Of a DNA stretch of 46,513 nt, positions 33,469 through 41,136 are shown piece by piece. The notes beneath the pieces were generated by a model. The model was not told the DNA's origin and searched no databases. It saw only the letters and a list, made by a program, of their open reading frames with translations. Location of the stretch: the IMG/VR virus record IMGVR_UViG_3300009081_000740, positions 1 through 46,513 of that record, one strand, 5' to 3'. The translations under genes were made by a program, and so were the position numbers. The stretch is from a virus. How positions within the stretch are numbered: position 1 is the stretch's first letter; each line of letters starts with the position of its first letter.

Positions 33469-34635
33469 CTATCTCCAATTTATTTTAGGAGTAACAACAT
33501 TTCTTAATGGAAAAAGTTCACTCTCAGCAATAGGTATTAATTTTTTTAAAGAATATGAAATTTCACCCTCAACTGTTCTTGTGGGTCTAAATCCCAATTT
33601 CATTAATTTATCAACATATGGTGTATATTGAAAACCATTTGTTGCCTCTGCTCTTGGTGTTGGTATAAATTCAGAATTTACTTCCAAACCATATCTTTTT
33701 GCCTCATTCTTTACTGCTCCGGCTAAACCAACAATATTCCAAATATCATCTAATTGATTCCAAGTTCTGTAATCACCTTTATTAGGTGGATTTTCTATTG
33801 CTAACATAAGACATTGAATTGAATCATTTATAGCAAGATAACCTCGTGATTGTAAACCATTTCCATAAATTGTTAATGGTTCTTTTATAACAGCTTGAAC
33901 AACAAATCTATTTATAACTGTTCCAAAACACTCATCCGAATCCAATCTTGTATTTGTGTTATACTTTTCAATTTCTGGTGTCCAGTTTCCATAAACAACG
34001 CCCTGCATAATATCTGTTACTCTTACACCCCACCATCTACATGCACAGTCCATATAGTATGTTGAGGCAACTTTACTTGCATGATAAAAACTTCCAGGTC
34101 TACGAGGAAATATAACATTCTTAGCAACTTTATCACCCATTTGCAAATCAAATGTACCTTCTGGTATGTCAGTACCCATGGCTGGGTCATATTCACCCAT
34201 TGAACCAATTTGAATTAAATGAGTTGATGGAGCATACTCTCTAATATAATATAACATGTTAAGTGTACCTATCAAATTATTTATAGAGGTATCCTCTGCA
34301 TCTTTTCTTGATTTTAAAGAGAATGGAGCGGAAGGTTGTTGTGCTAAATTTACTATTGTATCTGGTGAGTTTAATGATATAAACTGAACCATTTCTTCAT
34401 AATTTTGGTGTAAACTATGTTCAAAATGAACAAAGGTACCAATTTTTCTTAATAGATTTACTCTTTCATCTGGAGTTTGAATATCAAGTGCTGAAAATGA
34501 ACCTAAAGATTGAACATTTTTTCTTCTTGAATAATCATCAATACCAATTACTTTATAACCTTTTTCCAACAATCTAAGGGTAAGAGCATAACCTAAATAC
34601 CCATCCCACCCTGCAACTAACACCGTTTTCTTCAT
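33469..34635 (-). CDS. UDP-sulfoquinovose synthase-like (SQD1-family) SDR
   Basis: NAD-binding G9-W-D-G12-Y-L-G15; QQPSAPFS at 98-105 (in SQD1 the block reads R-S-A-P-Y-S); catalytic Y183-x3-K187 (FYHASK); QGVVYGNWT; and FGTVINRFVVQA, YGNGLQSRGYLAINDSIQC, characteristic SQD1 blocks. SQD1 makes UDP-sulfoquinovose from UDP-glucose and sulfite; a wider sugar specificity is possible in close homologues. The chosen ATG (34635) follows an AAAGGAG by 13 bases; a GTG at 34665 would lie inside the next gene. Presence in a phage-like locus is unusual. Confidence 0.85.
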   Translation of the reverse strand: MKKTVLVAGWDGYLGYALTLRLLEKGYKVIGIDDYSRRKNVQSLGSFSALDIQTPDERVNLLRKIGTFVHFEHSLHQNYEEMVQFISLNSPDTIVNLAQQPSAPFSLKSRKDAEDTSINNLIGTLNMLYYIREYAPSTHLIQIGSMGEYDPAMGTDIPEGTFDLQMGDKVAKNVIFPRRPGSFYHASKVASTYYMDCACRWWGVRVTDIMQGVVYGNWTPEIEKYNTNTRLDSDECFGTVINRFVVQAVIKEPLTIYGNGLQSRGYLAINDSIQCLMLAIENPPNKGDYRTWNQLDDIWNIVGLAGAVKNEAKRYGLEVNSEFIPTPRAEATNGFQYTPYVDKLMKLGFRPTRTVEGEISYSLKKLIPIAESELFPLRNVVTPKINWR

Positions 34636-34654
34636 AATATACAAATTTCTCCTT

Positions 34655-36196
34655 TTATTTTTCACCTAACATAATTTGTCTCAAATTTTTCTCTATAGGA
34701 TAAGGTCCTCTCACACCTGTTCCTTCAAAAACAAAACTAATTCGTGATGAACTATTTGTACCCGTTCTTAGAGTATAATATTTTTTACCGTCATTGTAAA
34801 CACCTTCTAACATCAATATGGCTATAGTATAAAAATCTTTTTGAGGTGTTATTCTAATACCAAGAACTTCTAATTTTGGTTTAGGTTTATTTTCTTTTAG
34901 AAATGTATCAATAGTACCTAAATAGGCAAATGAGTGACCACTACCATAATTACCGTAAACTTTCCACAATGGAAGTTTTGTACCACCAAATAACATTTCA
35001 GCAACTAATCTATTAACAGTTTCAGCAACACTTTTTTCACTACTTACCATATCAACAAGTGTTCTTACTGTTAAATAATTACTAATAAGTGTAAAAACTG
35101 CTGTTTCTGGTTTACTACTAAATTTCTTTAAACTTTTTATTTGATTACTTACAATTGCAACTGTTTCACTTGTGCCAATATTATTTTCCAATTTACTGAT
35201 TTCTTTATTGACAGCATTTATTGCTAAAGAAGGATTACTTGCAACAGTCTCTATAATTTCCTTTGTTGGTTCTGTTATACTACCTTCATTTAACTCTTGA
35301 CTTATAATTTCACTTTGACTTTCGCTTGTTCCAATCTCAATAAAAAAATCTCTTACATAATTTTGAGGTGGTGTTTTACTATGAAAAATCTTCATCCATT
35401 TACTGGTAAAAGATTTCATTACAGTTTTAATTGCTGATGTCAATTTACTCCAAACATCAGAAGCAATACTCTTTATTCTATCCCAAACACCTTCACTTAT
35501 ATAACCTGTATCTAATAGAATTTTTTCATAAATTTGGTCTTCTGTGAGTTTCTTAACTGCTTTATCGGTATCATCACCAAATTTTAAATTCCTTTTAAGG
35601 AAGTTTGTTATTTTACCAAGTTGAGCACCTTTTTCTGATTTCTTTAATGATACTTGAATTATTTTAATACCACCTGCTAAATTTATATATTCCAATTTAT
35701 CATCAGGATGTACATCACCCTTCTTTAAGGTTTCTAAAGTTTTTTCAGCTGGTGCAGTTGATATAATACAATCTGCAGTATTTGCTTTTGACCCAGGTAT
35801 TTCACCTAATACATCTTTCTCTATTTTATAATAAGTATCTATTTTATTATGTATGAAGTGATGTTTGGTACCAACAATTCGTCTTCCTACTTTTTGCATA
35901 AAATCATTCATACCACAAACTAAAGCAAATAAATCAACAATTTCTTTAACCTTTGATATATCAAGTTTTAATATCTGATTTTTACCATCTGGATTCCAAT
36001 CATATCCTTTACTAAGATATGTTTTAAAAATTTCAAGTAATTTTAAAATATCTATTTCCTTGGCATTTTCAAAGTTTTTTAAAAGTTTACCTGCTTCTTT
36101 AGCATCGTTATCACTACAAATGATACCTATAGTTGAAGCTGTTTCTAAGAAATCTGTTCGTTGATCTTCATTTAAAATGTGTTGCTCAAATCGCAT
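34655..36196 (-). CDS. Large hypothetical protein with MRFEQ N-terminus (513 aa)
   Basis: I do not recognise it. Its first residues (MRFEQHILNED) resemble those of four downstream-coded neighbours (see the leader finding). An N-terminal helical part (about 1-110) is followed by NTADCIIST and IKIIQVSLKKSEKGAQLGKI, which could be read as D...x-S-L-K-K of a degenerate nuclease fold, but this is weak. The middle (about 230-300) is rich in Trp/Lys helices; the end forms a compact beta region (ISFVFEGTGVRGPYP). No membrane segment. Could be a virion or prohead-internal protein. Confidence 0.6.
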   Translation of the reverse strand: MRFEQHILNEDQRTDFLETASTIGIICSDNDAKEAGKLLKNFENAKEIDILKLLEIFKTYLSKGYDWNPDGKNQILKLDISKVKEIVDLFALVCGMNDFMQKVGRRIVGTKHHFIHNKIDTYYKIEKDVLGEIPGSKANTADCIISTAPAEKTLETLKKGDVHPDDKLEYINLAGGIKIIQVSLKKSEKGAQLGKITNFLKRNLKFGDDTDKAVKKLTEDQIYEKILLDTGYISEGVWDRIKSIASDVWSKLTSAIKTVMKSFTSKWMKIFHSKTPPQNYVRDFFIEIGTSESQSEIISQELNEGSITEPTKEIIETVASNPSLAINAVNKEISKLENNIGTSETVAIVSNQIKSLKKFSSKPETAVFTLISNYLTVRTLVDMVSSEKSVAETVNRLVAEMLFGGTKLPLWKVYGNYGSGHSFAYLGTIDTFLKENKPKPKLEVLGIRITPQKDFYTIAILMLEGVYNDGKKYYTLRTGTNSSSRISFVFEGTGVRGPYPIEKNLRQIMLGEK

Positions 36197-36208
36197 TTTA
36201 ATTCTCCC

Positions 36209-36625
36209 CTAAAATTCATTTTTTATTACAGAAAATACAGGTCCCCATAACCAATAATCATTTATATCATATATTTTTTCTGGTTTATCTATTCTTGGGT
36301 CTATTATACATTTTTCCTTAGGAATATATATTATCCAATGCCATAAAAATTTCTTTTTATTTGCATCCACTATACAAAAATCACCTATTAAATTTTCCCA
36401 TTTTTTATTATGTTTTACTTTATAATAATTTATATTATAAAGTTTTAAGGCTTCTTCCATTTCACCTTTTAAAACATAAGGTGTATTTCTTTTTTTCTTA
36501 AAAATCTTATTCAAAAACAAATTTGAAGATTCTTCATATGTAATTCCAGCGGTTGTTGCGAAAGTACAAATACCACAATCACCATCTTTCTCCCTCATTT
36601 CAACTCTTTTTAACATATACTCCAT
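36209..36625 (-). CDS. Putative C39-like cysteine peptidase (138 aa)
   Basis: Contains D16-C17-G-I-C (GDCGICTFATTAGIT), resembling the D-C-G-x-A catalytic turn of C39/papain-like peptidases, later LWHWIIYI with a His expected at the second catalytic position, then IIDPRID with an Asp/Asn-like third residue. C17 is my catalytic candidate, C20 the alternative. It is small enough to be a single peptidase domain. No signal peptide is visible. Activity is inferred, not proven. Confidence 0.5.
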   Translation of the reverse strand: MEYMLKRVEMREKDGDCGICTFATTAGITYEESSNLFLNKIFKKKRNTPYVLKGEMEEALKLYNINYYKVKHNKKWENLIGDFCIVDANKKKFLWHWIIYIPKEKCIIDPRIDKPEKIYDINDYWLWGPVFSVIKNEF

Positions 36626-36639
36626 ATCTATTTGAATCT

Positions 36640-37263
36640 TTATTTTAATATATTACTTAATTTCCATAACTTTCTATTCATACAAATACTATATTCCTCT
36701 ATTTCTTCTATTTCATATGGCTGTTCATAAATTTCATCATATAAAAATTTATACTCAGGAAACTTATTACTATTTATAGTATTTGATTCAACATAACAGA
36801 TTTTCCATTTTATATTTTTTAGTAAATCCCATAATTTTCTATTCATTTCAATGTATATACCGCAAGCAAAAACAATATCAATAACATCATTAACAAAAAA
36901 ATTATTAATGATGTTACTTGATTCTTCTATATTAGATAAATTACATTTAATGAAATTACCTTTTGATATATATTCTGCAACTTTTAAACATGTATCATTC
37001 TTATCTATTCCCAAAACTTTTTTGGCACCTAAATTAGATACATGATTACAAAACTCACCAACATTACAACCTAAATCTAAAAATGAATTACATTTTAAAT
37101 CTAAGAAACTTAATCGTTTCTCTGTATTCATGTAACCATCTACTACTACTTTATCATTTCTTATAATAGATTGATATGAACCTGTTATTTGTAATTGACC
37201 TTTATAATAAATTCTAATATCATTTATTATACTTTTTATTATATTAAACTTCTTTTCTTCCAA
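36640..37263 (-). CDS. Class I SAM-dependent methyltransferase (208 aa)
   Basis: Motif I SFLDLGCNVGEF, strand 2 VLGIDKND and motif IV IVFACGIY identify a class I methyltransferase. Start uncertain: I used TTG 37263, which overlaps the upstream zinc protein by 20 bases; an ATG at 37350 would overlap it by 107 bases with no SD, and the added residues are typical of a shadow frame. The target is unknown; it is not in the sugar island but next to small zinc proteins. Confidence 0.7.
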   Translation of the reverse strand: MEEKKFNIIKSIINDIRIYYKGQLQITGSYQSIIRNDKVVVDGYMNTEKRLSFLDLKCNSFLDLGCNVGEFCNHVSNLGAKKVLGIDKNDTCLKVAEYISKGNFIKCNLSNIEESSNIINNFFVNDVIDIVFACGIYIEMNRKLWDLLKNIKWKICYVESNTINSNKFPEYKFLYDEIYEQPYEIEEIEEYSICMNRKLWKLSNILK

Positions 37264-37480
37264 CTTTACAATTTTCCAAAAATGTTTTATTCCATAACTG
37301 TTCAAAATTACAAATACAAGTTTTACATAAATTAATATAATTATATCCATTATCTAATTTAATAAATATTTCACATGGTTTCTGACAAACATCACAAATT
37401 TCATTAGTTAAATGTAACTCATTACCATTCTCATCTGTTTCAAAAGTTCTATAATTTTCTACAGCTTCCACTTTATACAT
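37244..37480 (-). CDS. Small zinc-binding protein (78 aa)
   Basis: CxxC pairs C29-x2-C32 plus another Cys (DVCQKPC) and C-x2-C-x-C near residues 52-57 (LCKTCIC) can hold a zinc ion. An N-terminal YRTFETDENG stretch leads in. No enzymatic motif. The SD is AAAGGA. It follows 37482 with almost no gap. Confidence 0.55.
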   Translation of the reverse strand: MYKVEAVENYRTFETDENGNELHLTNEICDVCQKPCEIFIKLDNGYNYINLCKTCICNFEQLWNKTFLENCKVGRKEV

Positions 37481-37481
37481 A

Positions 37482-37979
37482 TCACATATTCCTTTTTAAA
37501 ATTATTATATTATAGTCAACTAACTCAGATTTTTTCAATATTGCTTTTATGGTATAATTTTTTAAATCTCCAACTTCTTTGTTATTTTCTATTTCATGTT
37601 TTATTAAACTTAAAAAAGTTTTTGATTTTTTATCACCAAACACAGTCAATTCTATATTTTTTGGTTTTATCTCTGTTATCAACTCTTTTATAGCAGTTGC
37701 CACAGCACTTAAAATTTTTAATGGTATATTTTTATCTGTTAAACTTGTTATGGTTTCTTTATTACTTTCATCAGTAAAACTAAATGTTATATCCCATGTA
37801 TCTTCTTTTATCTTACCAGCATCTATTGTGTATAAATCACCATCAATTTTAAACATCCATTTAAATTTAAATTGATTGTTGGTTATTCTTTTTATATCAT
37901 AATTAAAATTTAGTTTTTCATTAATAAAGTTTGAGCAATAAAAATTTTCCATCAATTTTACATATTGCTCAAACTTCAT
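37482..37979 (-). CDS. Hypothetical protein with MKFEQ N-terminus (165 aa)
   Basis: Starts MKFEQYVKLMENF, a leader-like N-terminus shared with several neighbours. The body has a beta-rich part and a PLKILSAVATAIKELI helix followed by a strand and a K-S-K-T helix; a helix in the same order (PLFNKVITALYQFL..K..P) is seen in the protein at 40112-40606, so the two look distantly paralogous. No function known; T4-like phages carry many of this type. Confidence 0.58.
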   Translation of the reverse strand: MKFEQYVKLMENFYCSNFINEKLNFNYDIKRITNNQFKFKWMFKIDGDLYTIDAGKIKEDTWDITFSFTDESNKETITSLTDKNIPLKILSAVATAIKELITEIKPKNIELTVFGDKKSKTFLSLIKHEIENNKEVGDLKNYTIKAILKKSELVDYNIIILKRNM

Positions 37980-38245
37980 TATTTTTCACCATCTAAAGCC
38001 GGTATTCTTGGATTTTCACCATTGGCTTTCATTTTTTTATAATCATCCCAGTATCTACTTCTATTACCATCCCAATCAACTAAATCGGTTTTCGGATTAT
38101 ATTTTAATTTGAAATGTGTTGTATTGGCTGCCCTCATCATCGGTATATGACAATGAGGGCAATCTGGGTTTTCATCTTCTATATTCATAAATACATCTAT
38201 TTTTTCATAATTACATTTTTCACAGTACACATCGTAGATAGGCAT
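37979..38245 (-). CDS. FmdB-family zinc-ribbon protein, copy 1 (88 aa)
   Basis: MPIYDVYCEKC and CPHCH give a C8-x2-C11...C-x2-C zinc ribbon with the Y-x-x-x-C start of the FmdB family; the C-terminus is a YWDDYKKMKANG helix. These small regulators or assembly factors are widespread in phages; function is not established. It shares its stop with the ATG of the gene after it (TAATG). Confidence 0.8.
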   Translation of the reverse strand: MPIYDVYCEKCNYEKIDVFMNIEDENPDCPHCHIPMMRAANTTHFKLKYNPKTDLVDWDGNRSRYWDDYKKMKANGENPRIPALDGEK

Positions 38246-38280
38246 ATCAATTCCTCTTTAAAAAAAACTTTTTATTTTCT

Positions 38281-38316
38281 CTAATAACTTTCTCAACCAA
38301 TTTAAGAAATTATTAG
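38281..38316 (-). terminator. Possible hairpin/attenuator at the end of the FN3-like gene
   Basis: On the minus strand CTAATAATTTCT pairs with AGAAAGTTATTAG with a one-base bulge; the loop is about 11 bases. A run of eight T (minus strand, 38267-38260) follows only after 13 bases, so it is not a standard terminator. Confidence 0.3.
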
Positions 38317-38622
38317 TTCCCCCACCATCTCCGGTGGTACAAAATCTAAAGGGACATTTGGTGAAATTCTCATATCTGATTCATTTCCAATATCATCAAT
38401 AGCGGCGACACCAATATTGAAAATACCATCAATGTTTTGCATACCTTCCAGCGCTGCAATGTTAACCACAACAAAACCACCTGTTACAACATTACCAAGG
38501 TCAAATGATAATGAATCATATGTAACTTGGTTTGGTGCTTCCTCAATATAAAGTTTGTTTGTCACAACATCGGGTGATGGTGAGGGTGTAAATTTTAATG
38601 TTTTACTTTGTAATTTAGCCAT
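38302..38622 (-). CDS. Small protein with FN3/Ig-like domain (106 aa)
   Basis: Residues about 35-95 form a beta-sandwich pattern: VTYDSLSFDLG, GGFVVVNI, DGIFNIGVAAIDDIGNESD, VPLDFVPP. The GVAAIDDIGNES segment is a clear fibronectin type III signature (V-x-A-x-D-x-x-G-N-E-S). Such domains occur on phage virion surfaces and tail fibres. It has no signal peptide. It ends close to the FmdB gene; its start overlaps the neighbouring secreted protein by 8 bases. Confidence 0.6.
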   Translation of the reverse strand: MAKLQSKTLKFTPSPSPDVVTNKLYIEEAPNQVTYDSLSFDLGNVVTGGFVVVNIAALEGMQNIDGIFNIGVAAIDDIGNESDMRISPNVPLDFVPPEMVGELIIS

Positions 38623-39121
38623 TTGTTATTTCTCCTGTTATTTTTATTTTTTTACTTAAATCAATTGGACCTGTACCTGCTATCCATGCAAAAATCCACC
38701 AATTTCTACTTACATTATTTACCATTCCATTTGCTATAGATGTTGCATCTGGACTAACTAAATCAACTGGATTACCATTTTCATCTACTCCAGGTCTTTT
38801 CATATGAGCCTTAACTATCCAGTGACCTGTTTTGGGACATTGAATATCTGTAGTCGTTAATTTCGTTTCAACTACAAAATGTGTAATTTTTCTTTCAAAA
38901 TTATATAGATTAACAACACATGAATCTGTAACCGGATCATGATTTTCTGCAGGATTACTCCAAGCCAGTTTTAATATATCTGCAGTTGTTGTATAATATG
39001 TATAATAGTCATATTCATTAGTAGCAGCATTTACCATATAAACAAAAAATGGATTTGTTATTAAAATTAAGGCCAGAATAAAAATCGTTACATAATTATT
39101 TATCTTTTTTACTATATCCAT
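38615..39121 (-). CDS. Secreted or membrane-anchored FN3-like protein (168 aa)
   Basis: A signal-anchor occupies residues about 12-33 (FILALILITNPFFVYM), with a possible V-N-A-A cleavage site after it. The remainder (ILKLAWSNPAEN, FVVETKL, HWIVKAHMKRPG) is beta-rich and resembles an FN3/Ig-type domain, similar in spirit to the product of 38302-38622. An extracellular location is inferred. The two are adjacent and may be one adhesion unit. The ATG lies 26 bases inside the end of the FmdB gene upstream and has no strong SD. Confidence 0.6.
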   Translation of the reverse strand: MDIVKKINNYVTIFILALILITNPFFVYMVNAATNEYDYYTYYTTTADILKLAWSNPAENHDPVTDSCVVNLYNFERKITHFVVETKLTTTDIQCPKTGHWIVKAHMKRPGVDENGNPVDLVSPDATSIANGMVNNVSRNWWIFAWIAGTGPIDLSKKIKITGEITNG

Positions 39122-39284
39122 TGTTATAATTAAAACCTCTCACTTCAAAATTTGACACAGAGATAATCTTATCAACTTTACATTCACATTCGTCACATAA
39201 AACACTTGAATAATCTTCATCTACATGCATTAATTTTGTAATTATTTTACCACACTTTTTACATCTAAATTCATACAAAGGCAT
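39096..39284 (-). CDS. FmdB-family zinc-ribbon protein, copy 2 (62 aa)
   Basis: MPLYEFRCKKCGK is the hallmark start of FmdB-type zinc ribbons, and a C-x2-C pair (LCDECEC) completes it at about residue 30-35. The tail is basic and Asn-rich. It and the copy at 37979 flank the two FN3-like genes. Both could be transcription-linked regulators, but evidence is only positional. Confidence 0.78.
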   Translation of the reverse strand: MPLYEFRCKKCGKIITKLMHVDEDYSSVLCDECECKVDKIISVSNFEVRGFNYNNGYSKKDK

Positions 39285-39301
39285 AATACTAAACCCCTTT
39301 C

Positions 39302-39808
39302 CTATAATAAAATTCTTTTTAATTCACTTATTGTTTTCGGTGTTGATGTATGTAATATACCTATTCCTTTAGATGATTCCCAATCACTTATATTTTCTCT
39401 TTTATCATCTATAAGTACACTACCCAAACCTGAATATCTTCTTTTTTGGTTTCTATCTGTTATTATTGAACTTGATACAAATTCCCAACCAATGTTTTTT
39501 GCTATCCACTCTCGTTTACCTATTATGGCTTCATTTCTACATGTTTTAGGAATAGCAGTTAATATTATTGGATTATATCCTTTTATAAACTTCCAAAGTT
39601 CTTTACCATCTTCTGTCCAATCCATTGTAGACCAAAACTTTTCAGCACCGGTTTCCATTAGTTTTTCCCAGGCATATTTCTTATCTTTTTTACATAAGGT
39701 TTCCCAATTTGGATGTATTTTATTCGCTTGTTTTAAAAAATCTGTTAAAACTCCATCCAAATCACAATATATCTTAAAATGTATTAAATACTTCTCAATT
39801 AAAATCAT
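39302..39808 (-). CDS. HAD-superfamily nucleotidase-like phosphatase (168 aa)
   Basis: HAD motif I is I-Y-C-D-L-D-G-V-L-T-D (D16 and D18 catalytic); a LTAIPK segment is motif II; a conserved Lys (GKREWIAKN) motif III; VLIDDKRENI motif IV. This pattern fits the cytosolic 5'(3')-deoxyribonucleotidase (NT5C/PF06941) group, common in phages. It may recycle nucleotides, or act on RNA/DNA ends beside the cREC and 2H proteins. The start shares ATGA with the cREC gene. Confidence 0.75.
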   Translation of the reverse strand: MILIEKYLIHFKIYCDLDGVLTDFLKQANKIHPNWETLCKKDKKYAWEKLMETGAEKFWSTMDWTEDGKELWKFIKGYNPIILTAIPKTCRNEAIIGKREWIAKNIGWEFVSSSIITDRNQKRRYSGLGSVLIDDKRENISDWESSKGIGILHTSTPKTISELKRILL

Positions 39809-40137
39809 TTCTCCATCTTTCTTTTCATTGAATCTATTGCTTGTATCATCCTTTTCTTACCCACAGGATTGGCACTATGAACATTTATTTTTGGTAGTTT
39901 TTCAAATTTCTTGAAATACATTTTTTCTTCTAACCATTTAATAAAATCATATCCTGTTGGTGTATCCTCACCTAAGTCATGGTCAAGACTTAATTCCATT
40001 ATCTTTTCATAATTTTTGTTATAAAAAGTTATCAATTCTGGAACTGTTTTAAAAGAAACCCACCCTATTGGTGCCTTTCTTTCATCATCAAGCCATACTT
40101 TTATATCATTCTCACTTAAATAATTTCTTATATTCAT
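39805..40137 (-). CDS. Cyclic-phosphate-processing receiver-like (cREC) protein (110 aa)
   Basis: Contains VWLDDERKAP (D residues at 16-18), a LSLDHDLGE block (Asp/His-Asp-Asp) about residue 50, GYDFIKWLEE and VHSANPVG near 87, the pattern of the cREC family reported as cyclic-phosphate-processing receiver domain proteins, common in T4-like phages. The start MNIRNYLSEND resembles the leader shared by neighbours. SD AAAGGA is 7 bases upstream. Function by homology: RNA or nucleotide cyclic-phosphate metabolism; not demonstrated. Confidence 0.78.
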   Translation of the reverse strand: MNIRNYLSENDIKVWLDDERKAPIGWVSFKTVPELITFYNKNYEKIMELSLDHDLGEDTPTGYDFIKWLEEKMYFKKFEKLPKINVHSANPVGKKRMIQAIDSMKRKMEK

Positions 40138-40606
40138 CTAAAATCCTTTCATCTATTATATCATTTTTTCTTGAAAAAAGTACATAAATTTTATTATTTT
40201 GTTCAAATGATTTTCTATTTAAATATTTGGTAAAAACATCTTCATAATCTAATATTGATAACATTAAAGAATAAATTTTACCTAATTTTTTATCAGATGA
40301 AAATGTAAAATTATCAGGTTCTTTTAACTTTAAAAATTGATAAAGTGCAGTAATAACCTTATTAAACAAAGGTATCATAGATTTATTATTTTTCAATTCT
40401 TTTGGTAATTCTATATATTGTTCACCTTTTGAACCCACTAAGTACCAATATATATTATAAAAATCCACCATTTTTATTGCTTGAAAAACATATTTTCTTT
40501 CCTCATGAAATATATGCCACTCAATATCAGAAATCTTTTTTACATCTTTATCAGTTTTATTTAATTTTATACTTTCAATTATTTCTATAAATTCATTTAA
40601 TCTCAT
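40112..40606 (-). CDS. Hypothetical protein with MRLNEF N-terminus (164 aa)
   Basis: The start MRLNEFIEIIESI fits the leader pattern. It has a PLFNKVITALYQFL helix followed by FTFSSDKKLGKIYSL that aligns in order with a part of the 37482 protein (PLKILSAVATAIKELI, FGDKKSKTFLSLI). No catalytic signature. It separates the 2H and cREC genes and shares ATGA with the former and a 26-base overlap with the latter, so it is likely co-expressed with them. Confidence 0.55.
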   Translation of the reverse strand: MRLNEFIEIIESIKLNKTDKDVKKISDIEWHIFHEERKYVFQAIKMVDFYNIYWYLVGSKGEQYIELPKELKNNKSMIPLFNKVITALYQFLKLKEPDNFTFSSDKKLGKIYSLMLSILDYEDVFTKYLNRKSFEQNNKIYVLFSRKNDIIDERILDEYKKLFK

Positions 40607-41136
40607 TTCTTAAATTCAATTTCTTGATTTTTATTCCATAATTCAACTTCTTTTGCCTTGATTTTTTGTAATTCAGGCATACTATATTTAATATCTTCCC
40701 ATGTTTTAGATGATATTGAATCTGTTGGTATGATAAAAAGTGATATATGTGGTTTTATACTACTAAAATGTCTAACAACATAATCATCTTCAACTTTTCT
40801 AAAGGCGTTTATAAAATCCATATTGACCTTATATTCTATTACTACATAATCATCTTTTCCATTTTTACCTTTTAGTAATATTATATCTTTAGGTTCAAAT
40901 ACTATACCTTTTTTAATTGTATTGATGGTTCTCACTAAATCATCTTTAGGATATTTTTCTGGTATTTGAGCGATAGATATATGAGGTGAATCAATGTTCT
41001 TATATTTAATCTTGTTTTTTATCAACCAGCTCTTTATATAATCCTGTATTTTCTTAACTGATGATTTATCAATACCAAAGCCTATCATGGTATTATCCAT
41101 ATTTTTTGCTTCATCAAGAAAAATTTTTAATTTCAT
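40603..41136 (-). CDS. 2H phosphoesterase (2'-5' RNA ligase / cyclic phosphodiesterase type), 177 aa
   Basis: The two 2H motifs are complete: H52-I-S54 (SPHISIAQ) and H130-I-S132 (KPHISLFI), spaced about 78 residues apart as usual. These enzymes cleave or close 2',3'-cyclic or 2'-5' phosphodiester bonds on RNA ends or signalling nucleotides (T4-like phages use such enzymes against 2'-5' or cyclic-nucleotide host defences). ATG 41136 was chosen with AAAGGA upstream, ATGA overlap, and a MKLKIFLDEA leader; a longer frame to 41178 is an overlap artefact. Confidence 0.82.
   Translation of the reverse strand: MKLKIFLDEAKNMDNTMIGFGIDKSSVKKIQDYIKSWLIKNKIKYKNIDSPHISIAQIPEKYPKDDLVRTINTIKKGIVFEPKDIILLKGKNGKDDYVVIEYKVNMDFINAFRKVEDDYVVRHFSSIKPHISLFIIPTDSISSKTWEDIKYSMPELQKIKAKEVELWNKNQEIEFKK

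Noticed and set aside
37264-37350. N-terminal extension of the methyltransferase to ATG 37350
   Set aside because: It overlaps the zinc protein by 107 bases without an SD; the added residues are hydrophobic and shadow-like.
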